A stretch of DNA of 64,000 nt from Actinernus sp. WN-2022 (lineage: Eukaryota > Cnidaria > Anthozoa > Actiniaria > Actinernidae), in contig JAOWCC010000569.1 of NCBI GenBank assembly GCA_030867875.1, forward strand, positions 1,116,001-1,180,000, in the 5' to 3' direction. The notes under the pieces are model-generated. The model saw only the letters and a list, made by a program, of their open reading frames with translations. It made no database searches and was not told the origin of the DNA. Of this stretch, positions 55,486 to 63,825 are shown piece by piece. The first letter of the stretch is position 1, and every line of letters starts with the position of its first letter. A program made the translations under genes and the position numbers.

Positions 55486-56058
55486 ATGACTGAGATAGTA
55501 ACTTGTGATTGGTTGATGCGAGGAAAGGACATGAAATGCCCCAAGAAGATGTCTTCGACATCAAAGTACTGTGCCCAGCACAATTACCAAATCTCGAGAG
55601 GTTGCGCCCCATTCGTGCCGTGCTTGAAGTGCGGCAAAGGATGTCGCACGAGTTTCGAGCTTTGCTCAGTATGCGGAGCACCTCAACGTCGTCTCATCCT
55701 CAATAAGAAGAACCTCGACATAAAACGCGCTAAGGAGCAGGAGAAACTTGCAGGGCCGAACGTGGTGGAACCGGAGGAAGAGCCGAATGCGGCCGATATG
55801 AGACGCGCTAGGGAGTTCGACAAGATGCTAGAGGAAGACCTCAGGAACGAGTTGATTAGGACTGCCAACAAGCCGGGGCCCGTCTATGACTCGTATCCAA
55901 GAAAGGTGAAACCAGAGGAAGGTTTCGACGAGGCTCTTACGGTAGAATTGACCGCGGAACCAAGAGCGATGGAACCAGAGGAAGGTTTGGACGGGGCTCT
56001 CGGCCGTGCGTTCGACGAGGTGTTGACTGCCTTGAGGAGCCGCGAGAAGGAAGATTAG
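55486..56058 (+). CDS. Small Cys/His zinc-finger protein with acidic tail
   Basis: 190 codons from ATG 55486. The N-terminal 70 residues have paired metal ligands: CDWLMRGKDMKCPKK, KYCAQHNYQ, CLKCGKGCRTSFELCSVCG. Patterns like C-x(n)-C...YC-x-x-H are common in DNA-virus proteins and may bind nucleic acid or protein. The rest is charged, with a repeated phrase (KPEEGFDEAL, EPEEGLDGAL) near the end. Function unknown. It lies between the F-box and TFIIB-like genes, all on the plus strand, which suggests a group of non-structural genes. Intact. Confidence 0.6.
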   Translation: MTEIVTCDWLMRGKDMKCPKKMSSTSKYCAQHNYQISRGCAPFVPCLKCGKGCRTSFELCSVCGAPQRRLILNKKNLDIKRAKEQEKLAGPNVVEPEEEPNAADMRRAREFDKMLEEDLRNELIRTANKPGPVYDSYPRKVKPEEGFDEALTVELTAEPRAMEPEEGLDGALGRAFDEVLTALRSREKED

Positions 56059-56120
56059 GAACCGCCACGTAAGAAAAAAAGAAGGATGGAGGGAGGTCGT
56101 TGCGTGACCCCTCTTCATTC

Positions 56121-56138
56121 TTTTTTTTTTTTTTTTTT
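56121..56138. repeat. T18 run upstream of the TFIIB-like gene
   Basis: Eighteen T follow GACCCCTCTTCATTC and precede the TFIIB-like ATG by about 30 bases. It might be a transcription-termination signal of the preceding gene, as T-runs are in poxvirus-like early genes, or a chance homopolymer. Confidence 0.5.
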
Positions 56139-56169
56139 CCTATTAGACGGATGGCATCTATAGCGTATC

Positions 56170-57108
56170 ATGGCCGAGCTCATCAGATTGTTTGGTCCTG
56201 GAATTTGTAGAAGCTTGTATATTGAACCACGATTGCAAATCAACACCAGTGAAACATGTTCCGATTGTCTCTGCCCCTTGGAAATACAAGGAACGGAATT
56301 CGTGTGTCCCACATGCGGTCTCGTTTCCGAGACCGAACCCTGTGAAGAAACGAAGGTCGACGTTGATACTACTCGACTGTGTATTGTAGGTCCGGATAGA
56401 TTTCAGTATCAAAATGATCTAGACCGCGCAAAACCAAAGCAAAGCGATAACACATACCTGCAACGACGAACGATCCTACGAGAACTACAAGCGTACAACG
56501 CTATTTATAAACAAAGTTATGGCCTATCGTTCCCTACGAACACGTTAGGAATCGTAGCCGACGCCTTTATCCAAGTAAGGAAAGTCTGTCTCAAGCGTAG
56601 TCGCGCTAAGAGAAGCATTTTAGCTGCTCTACTCTACCAGGCATGCGTGCAATGCGGGTTTGTGCGATCTAGAGGCGAGGTTGCTCGCTTCGTGCAACTA
56701 AACGACAAAGGCAGCTGTAGCGGAGAGGTCTTTATACGTTCTCTGTATGACGACGATAAGATCGATATGGACTTGAATGCCGAGCGCATAGTTCCCCACA
56801 TTGCAACGACTTTCCTTAAACTCGATCCTCAAGGAGTACCTACGGACGTTCAATGAATAGTCCACGAGGTCGTTACTACGGCAATAGAAAGCAACATAGG
56901 CACCAAGTCGGTACTTAAGACGAAAGTCGTTGGAGCAAGTTACGAGGTGCTACGTCGTTTAGGATCGTCTATGCCTCTTAACGAGGTCGTCAGACGATGT
57001 GACATATTCGTAAATTCAGTCAAGCGTTTTGTCAATGAGTTGCTTTCTTACCATTCCCACTTCGAACCAATTTACACTAAGCATGGGCTAACTAGCGATA
57101 GGACTTAG
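56170..57108 (+). pseudogene. TFIIB-like transcription factor with one in-frame TGA
   Basis: A single frame of 313 codons, ended prematurely by TGA at 56854-56856 but open again to TAG 57106-57108. Residues 30-49 form the TFIIB zinc ribbon (CSDC...CPTC, Cys 30, 33, 46, 49). Residues about 105-215 resemble the first cyclin fold (SILAALLYQACVQCG). The part after the stop has a second one (VVGASYEVLRRLGSSMPLNE). Total length equals that of cellular TFIIB. Viral TFIIB copies are known from nucleocytoplasmic large DNA viruses and would direct viral promoter recognition. The lesion is one codon, so inactivation is recent or the base is wrong. It is convergent with the gene at 57160-57771. Confidence 0.8.
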
Positions 57109-57159
57109 CGAAGTGAAAGTGGGAGCCATGTTCGTTTCTTTCGTAGGAAATATCGATTC

Positions 57160-57771
57160 TTACCCCACTAAGCTGCCAAGCTTTTCTCGCATTTCCTTTT
57201 GCACTTCTTGCTTGAGTTCGGCTCGAACCCGATCCGGACTTTTTTCACCTTCGCGACGAATTTCAGACCTCATAATCTCATACTTATTTGCTTCGTCCAG
57301 GATGAGACCGTATTCAGAGTCGGATATGTTTTCGTCGCGTAGGGCCTTCGATACTAGATCGCGAATCGTATTGATTTTCGCCTTTGCCAACGTGGTCGTC
57401 CTTTCATGTTTAGAAACCTTCATTCCTAACTTCTTGGCTCCGATGGTAGTAGATGCTGAAATCAATCCACATAGTCCACCAACAACTCCAAGTGGTAGAC
57501 CAATCACTATTCCAACCCCAGTCAACGCTACGCCCAATCCAGATCCAGACAAGATCACAGATAGACCTCCCGTTGCCACTGCGATACCATGAACTATTCC
57601 TTGAGAACGTGCATATTTCTTGCGCACACCTTCGTAGTGTCTTTCTTGAACTTCGATGTCCGAAAGCGTGTCTCGGATCGTTTGCAGTCTAAAGTTCTTT
57701 CCAGTGTCACTAGCAATCGGTGGATAGATATTTGGTGCTGAGGGAAACGGTTGAATAGAATCGCCGTCCAT
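57160..57771 (-). CDS. Glycine-zipper membrane protein
   Basis: The frame opens at 57786, but the Met at 57771 (MDGDSIQPF) is preferred, because the upstream Met lies inside the TTATATGTATAAC promoter word. This gives 203 residues. The N-terminal part is helical (TLSDIEVQERHYEGVRKKYA), the middle is a Gly/Ala-rich hydrophobic hairpin (GIAVATGGLSVILSG, GVALTGVGIVIGLPLGVVGG), and the C-terminal half is a charged helix pair (KVSKHERTTTLAKAKINTI). Such a glycine-zipper hairpin could span or perforate a membrane, perhaps for entry or an inner virion membrane. I believe similar proteins occur in cnidarian virus-like elements. It follows 57792-58451 on the same strand. Intact. Confidence 0.65.
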   Translation of the reverse strand: MDGDSIQPFPSAPNIYPPIASDTGKNFRLQTIRDTLSDIEVQERHYEGVRKKYARSQGIVHGIAVATGGLSVILSGSGLGVALTGVGIVIGLPLGVVGGLCGLISASTTIGAKKLGMKVSKHERTTTLAKAKINTIRDLVSKALRDENISDSEYGLILDEANKYEIMRSEIRREGEKSPDRVRAELKQEVQKEMREKLGSLVG

Positions 57772-57806
57772 TGTAACGTTATACATATAACTTACTCAAG
57801 CTTCAA
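57772..57806 (-). promoter_or_regulatory. Late-type promoter of the glycine-zipper gene
   Basis: In minus orientation the order is GTTGAAG (57800-57806), then TTATATGTATAACG and the ATG at 57771. The same GTTGAA word followed by an AT core and a (G)TTAT/TATAAC word precedes the genes at 58451, 58495, 61334 and 61369. It overlaps the 3' end of the upstream gene, so the motif is conserved despite lying in coding DNA. Confidence 0.5.
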
Positions 57807-58451
57807 CACGTACAGTATGGGTCGACCCTGGAAGTCTATCGTATTACCTTTCTCATCACGAATTGTCAGACGAAGACTGCTTCGTATCGTACCTAGAGCT
57901 TTGACAGCTAGAGGTTGTAGTGAGGCATACGTCGTTTTCAAAAATCTATCGCCTCGGATATGTATTCTACTTAGGACTTTAGATTGTTTTCCCTCTTGAA
58001 TCGAGAATCTGGAATCCACCACGTCGCAGCAGATATACGCTATGTGGATTTCATCTTGGATGGACACTTCGTGCATACCTACTTTTAGTCGCGTGCCGGT
58101 CCCATCTTCATTAATACCCATCAGTTTGCAGAGATTTCCACTAAGTAGAATCGATTGCTTGACTTCTAGGTTCCAAGCCCTCCTATGGTGGGGCTTCTCG
58201 ATTTTTATGATGTCAGCACTAACTGCAGGCGCAAGGAATTGTCGAAGGCTCGCCATAGTGTGGTTTCCCTTAGGAACGTCGTACGGTAACCCCACACCTT
58301 CGGTAGACCACCAGAAGGTAGCATTCTCTGCTAGGTTCCACCAACTATTCTCGATAGTGACCTCGACTAGTGAAATGTTCTGTATGAGAATAGGGTTGTC
58401 GAAGTAGACAGTATGGTCGGCCAATGTTGTGGTGATATATAAGAGAACCAT
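57792..58451 (-). CDS. Candidate small capsid (penton-type) protein
   Basis: 219 residues from Met 58451 (VLLYITTTLADHTVYF); an upstream extension to 58583 is ignored because it crosses the divergent promoter and neighbour. The sequence alternates short beta-strands (NPILIQNISLVEVTIENSWW; RLKVGMHEVSIQDEIHIAYI) and ends with LRLTIRDEKGNTIDFQGRPI and a final strand LYVLKLE. Size, beta content and location beside other structural genes fit the single-jelly-roll minor capsid/penton proteins of Polinton-like and adintovirus-like viruses, but I see no decisive motif. It is divergent from the 583-aa gene, with which it shares the promoter at 58452-58494. Intact. Confidence 0.45.
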   Translation of the reverse strand: MVLLYITTTLADHTVYFDNPILIQNISLVEVTIENSWWNLAENATFWWSTEGVGLPYDVPKGNHTMASLRQFLAPAVSADIIKIEKPHHRRAWNLEVKQSILLSGNLCKLMGINEDGTGTRLKVGMHEVSIQDEIHIAYICCDVVDSRFSIQEGKQSKVLSRIHIRGDRFLKTTYASLQPLAVKALGTIRSSLRLTIRDEKGNTIDFQGRPILYVLKLE

Positions 58452-58494
58452 CTTATATGTTGAAGGTATAACTATATATACGTATAGCTTCAAC
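58452..58494. promoter_or_regulatory. Bidirectional viral promoter with GTTGAAG/CTTCAAC arms
   Basis: The 43-bp gap between divergent ATGs holds GTTGAAG (58459-58465) and its exact reverse complement CTTCAAC (58488-58494, touching the plus-strand ATG), enclosing a 22-bp AT core (GTATAACTATATATACGTAT...). The near-symmetry lets it serve both genes. Confidence 0.65.
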
Positions 58495-60246
58495 ATGGCA
58501 GATGCATGGCAACAGTTCAAGTATCTATTTCCTAATGCCGTACTTAGTTGGTTCGAATCTACTTCCGATAATGTTAATTTCATCGATCGGGGAATGTCTC
58601 ATCGCGTGTTCACGAAGGAAGGTCCTCCTACTAAGACGGGAGGTGGTAAATTGATGGGGTGGCTCGGTCGCACTGGTAAGGCTCTCGATATAGCACTTGG
58701 TGGTAAGTCAGTTTACGAGAGCGTACTATTCACGCGGGAACACGAAGGTCTTTCCAAACGCGTTTGGATAGAAGAAAACGATAAGATCGCAACATTGAAT
58801 GCAGATCTATTAGCGAAGTTCGAGAAACGATACCCACATGCAGATCTTCACAAGTTCTATGCCTCTACGGAAGTGAACGGTCCAGACAAATATTCGACGA
58901 GTATTTGGTTTCGAGATGGAGATTCTAGCTATGTCGTTTACGGCGATGATGTCTCAAAGTTACCTGCAGTCACTCAAAAACGCATCGATGACGCATTGCA
59001 GGGAATGGTTGATGGTTTCCCATCTACATTGACACTAGATAAGAGTGCGAAATATCCTATTCGAGCAGTTCCTTTTACCGAACCGGCACAAGACATAGAT
59101 CTCACCAAGTTATGGATATACGTCACACCTACGAAGAAGTTCGAAGCAGGCGTTCCAAATATATTCAAGGAGATCGTTGTAAAGCATACGACAGCGAATG
59201 AGTCTCGTAGATGGTTATCAGGTCCGGATTTCAAATACTGGCCTCAACAACTTAATTTTGCAACGTGGTGTGTAACTTCTGGATGCGGAGTGTCGTTGTT
59301 TGACCCCACTTTCAAAACATATCCACCAGTTGTCCAAGGGTTCCTACGATTCCACGTATATTTCACGATACGAAGAATTCTACACGAACTTGGAGCTCCT
59401 CTACCTGGTAACCGTGCTTTCAAGCAACTCAACAATCTCTATAGCAAATCAGTCCTTGAGAAATTGTGCATCGAATTCGGTATATCTCGAACGCCAGACT
59501 TTCGGTTGGATGGCTTAGGAGACGTCTACGTAAACTCTCATGGAAGAATGTTGAACTATACAGAGAAGTACGCACATAATACTTCGTACTCTGCGAAGTG
59601 GCCTGGTGGTGACTTCAAGTTTCCTGAGGAGAGTCGTACGGACTATCAGTTTCCTTTATCGTACATTAGCAATAACAACGGTAAACAATACAATTGGTTT
59701 ACGCCACCAAGCGGTAGAGGTTTGACGAATGCTGGGTTAGGTAGATTGAATCGATCTGTTGAGGCTTTTGGATACTGTATTCTAGGCGCTCAAAACGATC
59801 TTAACGAATCCATCGTAGATAGCTTCAACGTCAAAGAAAAGTTCAAGAGCTTAGTCGAAGGCGCTATTCTCGAAAACGATTTAGTGGTGAGCTACAAAAA
59901 CTATCTTACTGCTATAATGACAACGCATAAGAGGCTCGATCTAGCGATAGCTATAGGCGTGCGATTATTGCCAAGCAATCTAGTGTACTATCTTGGTAAG
60001 AAAGATGGCTATAGAAATCCAACCCCGAAAGCCACGAAAGATATGACGCTAGGTACTAACGACATCAATGCAGAAGTCAAAGGACGTCCGCCTCCCATGG
60101 AAGGACCCCCAGATAAGAAATTAATACCACCTCATGAGACGCACAAGAACCGAGTTCCTGTACCAAAGTCTATCCCACAACATGAGATTAATCTCGCAGT
60201 GACATCTATTGCCGCAGCTGGAATCGCATGGACGTTGTTTCGTTAG
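58495..60246 (+). CDS. 583-aa unknown, probable structural protein
   Basis: The ATG at 58495 (ADAWQQFKYLFPNAV) follows the CTTCAAC arm directly, so it is chosen over an extension to 58429. N-terminal residues 1-110 include GGGKLMGWLGRTGKALDIALGG. The middle has NFATWCVTSGCGVSLFD and VQGFLRFHVYFTIRRILHEL, later FGISRTPDFRLDGLGDVYV and a Gly/Asn/Tyr-rich segment (NNGKQYNWFTPPSG), then IEAF-type helix (SVEAFGYCILGAQNDLNES). The last residues IAAAGIAWTLF look like a hydrophobic tail anchor. I associate the family with cnidarian virus-like elements but have no function for it. Fully open for 1.75 kb, the largest intact gene in the block. Confidence 0.65.
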   Translation: MADAWQQFKYLFPNAVLSWFESTSDNVNFIDRGMSHRVFTKEGPPTKTGGGKLMGWLGRTGKALDIALGGKSVYESVLFTREHEGLSKRVWIEENDKIATLNADLLAKFEKRYPHADLHKFYASTEVNGPDKYSTSIWFRDGDSSYVVYGDDVSKLPAVTQKRIDDALQGMVDGFPSTLTLDKSAKYPIRAVPFTEPAQDIDLTKLWIYVTPTKKFEAGVPNIFKEIVVKHTTANESRRWLSGPDFKYWPQQLNFATWCVTSGCGVSLFDPTFKTYPPVVQGFLRFHVYFTIRRILHELGAPLPGNRAFKQLNNLYSKSVLEKLCIEFGISRTPDFRLDGLGDVYVNSHGRMLNYTEKYAHNTSYSAKWPGGDFKFPEESRTDYQFPLSYISNNNGKQYNWFTPPSGRGLTNAGLGRLNRSVEAFGYCILGAQNDLNESIVDSFNVKEKFKSLVEGAILENDLVVSYKNYLTAIMTTHKRLDLAIAIGVRLLPSNLVYYLGKKDGYRNPTPKATKDMTLGTNDINAEVKGRPPPMEGPPDKKLIPPHETHKNRVPVPKSIPQHEINLAVTSIAAAGIAWTLFR

Positions 60247-61334
60247 CGTCGTTTGTATTGCTCCACTACGAAGACCACTGCTGCTACGATTAACAACCAA
60301 ACGTTGTTTGCTAAGACTCCAACAACGTCGGCAGCCATACTGAATACGAAACTCGCAATTGGCCCAATCATCTTAGGTAGAATCTCCTCTAACTTCTTAC
60401 CCATTGCTTTTAAGGCTTTGGCAGTTGTTTTAGCGACTGCTTTGGCAGCATCTCCAACTCCCGATACTATCTCGGGAACTGCCTTTGTCAGATTGGAAAC
60501 TATCACGCCGATCACCGTACTTACCGCAGCTACCACGCTAATTATACTGACTCCATACTTCTTGAAGATGATTCTTATACGATCCCTAAGTGGCATACGT
60601 TCTGCCAGGGCTTCTTCTATTTGTTCTAGGACTGCTTGTTCCTCCTGATCGGTTCTTATTTCATTAGTAGCGTTTTCTTTCTGAGTTTCGGTAGACGTAG
60701 GGTCTTTGAGTATTTCTTCATTTCGTTGGATCCTCTCACGCAATTGGTCTTCGGCCTCTATGACTTCTTCTACCATTTCTTCCCTCGAAGGTCCTAGGAC
60801 TACTTTGAGACCTTTTCCCATCTTCTTATATAACCCACCCTTCGTGGTGGTCATAGGAATCGCTTTTTCTTTACTTCCATACTCGTGGATAGCGACTCTA
60901 CCATCAGACATGGTTGCCATCTCGAGAACACCTCGAATTCCCACATCTGGATATCGTTCCCAGACGGTCTCGAACATGTCCTGTTTTGCATTTTCCGATA
61001 AGCCCTGCTTGAAGATCACATCTCTAGCGCCGAATTTAGGAGGTTTCTCATCTTCCAGATTTTCCAGGACCTTTTCGCGTCTAGAAACTTTCGAGTCTTC
61101 CGGGCCGGTGAGTTCGTCGATGTAATCATCATCGTCTACAGAAAACGAGGTTTCCTGATTCTTTGACCTAGCGCCTTCCTTGGCGTAGTCGCGTCTGGTT
61201 TTCATCGGGAACATTTCTCCCGACTCTTCTGGAAACGCCACTTTCCACTTCTCCATATCGACAGCATCCTCATCGTCGTAGTCTTCGCCTCCCGTGGCTT
61301 CACCAGGTCTTTCCTCTGCAGCATCGCCTTCCAT
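60243..61334 (-). CDS. 363-aa acidic protein with C-terminal hydrophobic domain
   Basis: Start at Met 61334 (EGDAAEERPGEATGGEDYDD), just inside the promoter, rather than the longer frame to 61424. Residues 1-110 are acidic and disordered; 110-180 contain GARDVIFKQGLSENAKQDM and VWERYPDVGIRGVLEM; then a coiled coil (EEVIEAEDQLRERIQRNEEIL). Residues about 265-363 are a membrane-active-looking tail: KKYGVSIISVVAAVSTVIGV, LTKAVPEIVSGVGDAAKAVA, KKLEEILPKMIGPIASFVFS, VWLLIVAAVVFVVE and a final basic YKRR. This combination recalls adenovirus pX/pVI-like core or lytic proteins, by architecture only. It ends convergently with the 583-aa gene (4-base overlap). Intact. Confidence 0.6.
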   Translation of the reverse strand: MEGDAAEERPGEATGGEDYDDEDAVDMEKWKVAFPEESGEMFPMKTRRDYAKEGARSKNQETSFSVDDDDYIDELTGPEDSKVSRREKVLENLEDEKPPKFGARDVIFKQGLSENAKQDMFETVWERYPDVGIRGVLEMATMSDGRVAIHEYGSKEKAIPMTTTKGGLYKKMGKGLKVVLGPSREEMVEEVIEAEDQLRERIQRNEEILKDPTSTETQKENATNEIRTDQEEQAVLEQIEEALAERMPLRDRIRIIFKKYGVSIISVVAAVSTVIGVIVSNLTKAVPEIVSGVGDAAKAVAKTTAKALKAMGKKLEEILPKMIGPIASFVFSMAADVVGVLANNVWLLIVAAVVFVVEQYKRR

Positions 61335-61368
61335 GTTAAACATAACCGTATATTTATGTATGTTCAAC
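61335..61368. promoter_or_regulatory. Bidirectional viral promoter, GTTAAAC/GTTCAAC arms
   Basis: The 34 bp between divergent ATGs (61334 minus, 61369 plus) begin GTTAAAC and end GTTCAAC, imperfectly inverted, with an AT core ATAACCGTATATTTATGTAT. Same plan as 58452-58494, including the arm abutting the plus-strand ATG. Confidence 0.65.
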
Positions 61369-62603
61369 ATGATATCGTCAAAGTTGATTCCTACGAAGGC
61401 GCAGAGAGAGCCTCTTGCACTCAAAGCTCAACGAACCTTGTATAGGAAAACTTTCACTCCATCATCTGCCAATCCAGGTGAGACTCTATACGTAGAAGTT
61501 CCAACGCTAGGTGAAGGCATAGTACTAGTACCTGGTAGCTTAGCGCTATTGGGCGACATCGTATTATCTGGTGGACATGCGAATAACAGAGTCGTTTCGA
61601 ACGTTGGACGATGCTTGGTTATACATAGAATCTGTAAGATGGGGGCTGAAATGGTAGAAGACCTTGCCAGGTCGGATCTCCTACAAACGTATTCCGACGT
61701 ATATCTATCCACGCAAGAGAGAGAATCGAGAATACAACAAGGCATCCAATCAGAGAACGTAAACAAGCTACGATCTAAGGCTGGCGATAAGAGTACTTCG
61801 GTTGCTGCAGATAACGCGCTCCTAGCTGCACACGGTTCCAAATATAGAATTCCATTAGACGTCGACATTCTGACACAACATGGAGTTCTATATCCACAAA
61901 CCTAGAAGATACTATTTCATTCGAGTTGACTCTAGCGCATGCCATCGATGTCGTAGTTGGATCGGATACGACAAAGATAGGTACGTACCAACTTACCAAC
62001 ATCCAACTAGAATACGAAGCAATCAAGGATGAAACTCTGGCTAGTAGTGCGCTTCACAAGTACGAAACAGGTACCGCATTCCTATACGACCACGCCGTTC
62101 ACTTCAAGACGGTACCTATCGCTAAAGCATCCGATGCTTTGATATCTCAAAACGTCAACGTTCCACGACGATCCTTTGCTGGACTACTTCTACTATTCGT
62201 AGATCCACACACTGCTGGTACGCGAGATAGCGAAGCATTCTCGAATCCTGATATTTTGAAGATAGAAGTAGATGTCAACGGGATTCCCAACAGATTCTTT
62301 CCAAGCGGTATGCTTCCCCCAGATTTCTGGGAGGCTGCGAAAGGATGGTTTGCTACGTCCAATACTTCCATGACTCCAACGAAGTTTTACAACAATAGGT
62401 TCGCCATCCTAGTCGATTGTCGCACGGCAAAGGATTCCACAGTTCATGGTGATGGATTGGCACAAACGGGCGGTGGAAAAGATATCGACATTCGCATACA
62501 TAGAACTGCGAAGGGAAGTGGAAATGTGAACATGCACATCTATGTCCTTGCGGATGCTCAGCTCACGATATTGAACAGATCTTTACGTAGTATAACATAC
62601 TGA
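61369..62603 (+). pseudogene. Candidate major capsid protein, one frameshift
   Basis: Starts at ATG 61369 (ISSKLIPTKAQREPLAL) and reads to TAG 61903-61905; homologous-looking coding continues in the next frame from about 61895 to TGA 62601-62603. One single-base indel near 61895-61902 explains this. Together about 410 codons. The first part is helical/beta (GETLYVEVPTLGEGIVLVPG); the second is beta-rich with QLTNIQLEYEAIKDETLA, RRSFAGLLLLFVDPHTAG, DILKIEVDVNGIPNRFFPSG, RFAILVDCRTAKDS, and ends with ADAQLTILNRSLRSITY. Length, beta content and position before the packaging ATPase suit a double-jelly-roll major capsid protein; no structure was computed. No obvious slippery heptamer is present at the break. 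Confidence 0.55.
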
Positions 62604-63229
62604 TGGATTCTCTCGTAGAGCACGTGCCGTTCAACGCACTCATAGTCGGTCCAACGAATTGTGGGAAGACTGCGTTTCTCATAGAACAACTTCGTGGATA
62701 ATTTCGTGGCAAGTTCGATTACATAGTACTGATTTGTCCTACATATGCCCACAATAAAACCTATCGCGGATTCGCAAATCGAGATCCTCGTTTCTTCGAC
62801 ATATCACCACAGCAGGATGCCATCGACGCTACGTTAAGTATTTGCGCGACCTTTTGGTCAGGTACCAGTACTCTATTGATTCTCGATGATTGCGCCGCAT
62901 CGAAGGACGTCAAGAAACGAACTGACAAGCTAGTAGACTTAGCATTTTCTGCACGACATATAGGGATTTCTATTTGGGTGCTGTCCCAACAATTGACGAG
63001 CATATGTAAACCCTTCCGCGAGAACGTAGCTATCGTAGTAGCATTCCATACAGCATCGGCCGTAGATGGCAAAAGGATATTTGAGGATTATGGAGGCTCG
63101 CAAGAATGCAAAGAGTTACGAACGATACTTGGATCCCATAAGTTCGCTCGCATGTGCTTCTGTCTACGCCATCCTTTCGAGGTAGTGTTAGAGCTCCCAG
63201 CACCTACAACATATTATCATGGACGATAA
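62603..63229 (+). pseudogene. DNA packaging ATPase (A32/FtsK-HerA type), one in-frame TAA
   Basis: The ATG overlaps the previous stop by one base (TGATG). Residues 16-23 are Walker A, GPTNCGKT; residues 91-97 Walker B, LLILDDC; then ARHIGIS (114-123 region) and WVLSQQL (125-131), the sensor strand of A32-type packaging ATPases. TAA at 62699-62701 (codon 33, just after Walker A) interrupts an otherwise open 208-codon frame. The size is the minimal form known from adintovirus/Polinton and poxvirus A32 relatives. It would pump the genome into capsids. The 3' end overlaps the next gene by 11 bases. Confidence 0.85.
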
Positions 63230-63776
63230 AGAAACACTCGAGTTACTTGGTGAGGATGTAACAGGCCCACCACCACCACCAAAAATAGAGAATGCGCATT
63301 CCTCTGTAACGGAAGATCGGGAAGCTCTCTCGATTCTAGCCGTAACTGGTACGACGAAGGAATACCTAGGGAAGAATCTCTCTCTAGGGGACATTTCTAA
63401 ACTGTCAGACAAAGACGTAGAACGCTTACATACTAGATACCAGTCCGGCTTAGCAAAACAAATAACAGGGTGTTTAGTAAATAGAGCACTTAGCCTAGTA
63501 GTTCGCGTAATCGCATACGTGCTACCTATAGATTCTCACCAAGAACTATTGAAGGATCTACAAGAAGACCAATTAATCCGAAATGAGATATCTGCCATGG
63601 CTGGGTCGTTGTCTTACAGAGCAGGCCCACTCGTAGCGACAACTAGCGCTATGTATCACATCCTTGCACACTATACGCCAGGGAAAGAGGAGGATGACGA
63701 AGTCGACGAATATGAAGTGGATACCCCAGAAAGAACCGTAGTACTTGAGGCATATTCATCATTAAAGAATCTTTAG
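63219..63776 (+). CDS. 185-aa unknown protein, late-gene cluster
   Basis: ATG 63219 lies inside the end of the ATPase gene. The first 40 residues are acidic with a Pro run (GPPPPPKIE). The core is helical: LSLGDISKLSDKDVERLHTR, ALSLVVRVIAYVLPI, DSHQELLKDLQEDQLIRNEI, then a small-residue helix RAGPLVATTSAMYHIL and an acidic tail (EEDDEVDEYEVD). I recall related short proteins in cnidarian virus-like elements but no function. Tight overlap with the ATPase suggests co-transcription. Intact. Confidence 0.6.
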   Translation: MDDKETLELLGEDVTGPPPPPKIENAHSSVTEDREALSILAVTGTTKEYLGKNLSLGDISKLSDKDVERLHTRYQSGLAKQITGCLVNRALSLVVRVIAYVLPIDSHQELLKDLQEDQLIRNEISAMAGSLSYRAGPLVATTSAMYHILAHYTPGKEEDDEVDEYEVDTPERTVVLEAYSSLKNL

Positions 63777-63825
63777 TGTCACACACCTATTGAACCTTCA
63801 CATATATCTTCTATATCGAATCAAG
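63777..63825 (+). promoter_or_regulatory. Possible promoter of the last gene
   Basis: TTGAACCTTCACATATATCT followed by TCTATATCGAATCAAG precedes ATG 63826. It has the TTGAA word and TATA-rich core of the other late-type promoters but no clear second arm. Confidence 0.3.

Noticed and set aside
57113..57692. Plus-strand frames across 57.1-57.7 kb
   Set aside because: They are shadows of the glycine-zipper gene on the minus strand, which has the coherent domain pattern and the promoter motif.
60253..61125. Plus-strand frames opposite the 363-aa gene
   Set aside because: Serine/threonine-rich antisense shadows; the minus-strand protein has the coherent coiled-coil and hydrophobic layout.
61895..61905. 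Programmed frameshift in the capsid candidate
   Set aside because: No slippery heptamer or obvious downstream structure is visible, and neighbouring genes also carry single lesions, so a mutation or base error is simpler.
56854..62701. Alternative genetic code or stop readthrough
   Set aside because: Both TGA and TAA interrupt genes once each while normal stops end all others; recoding is not supported.
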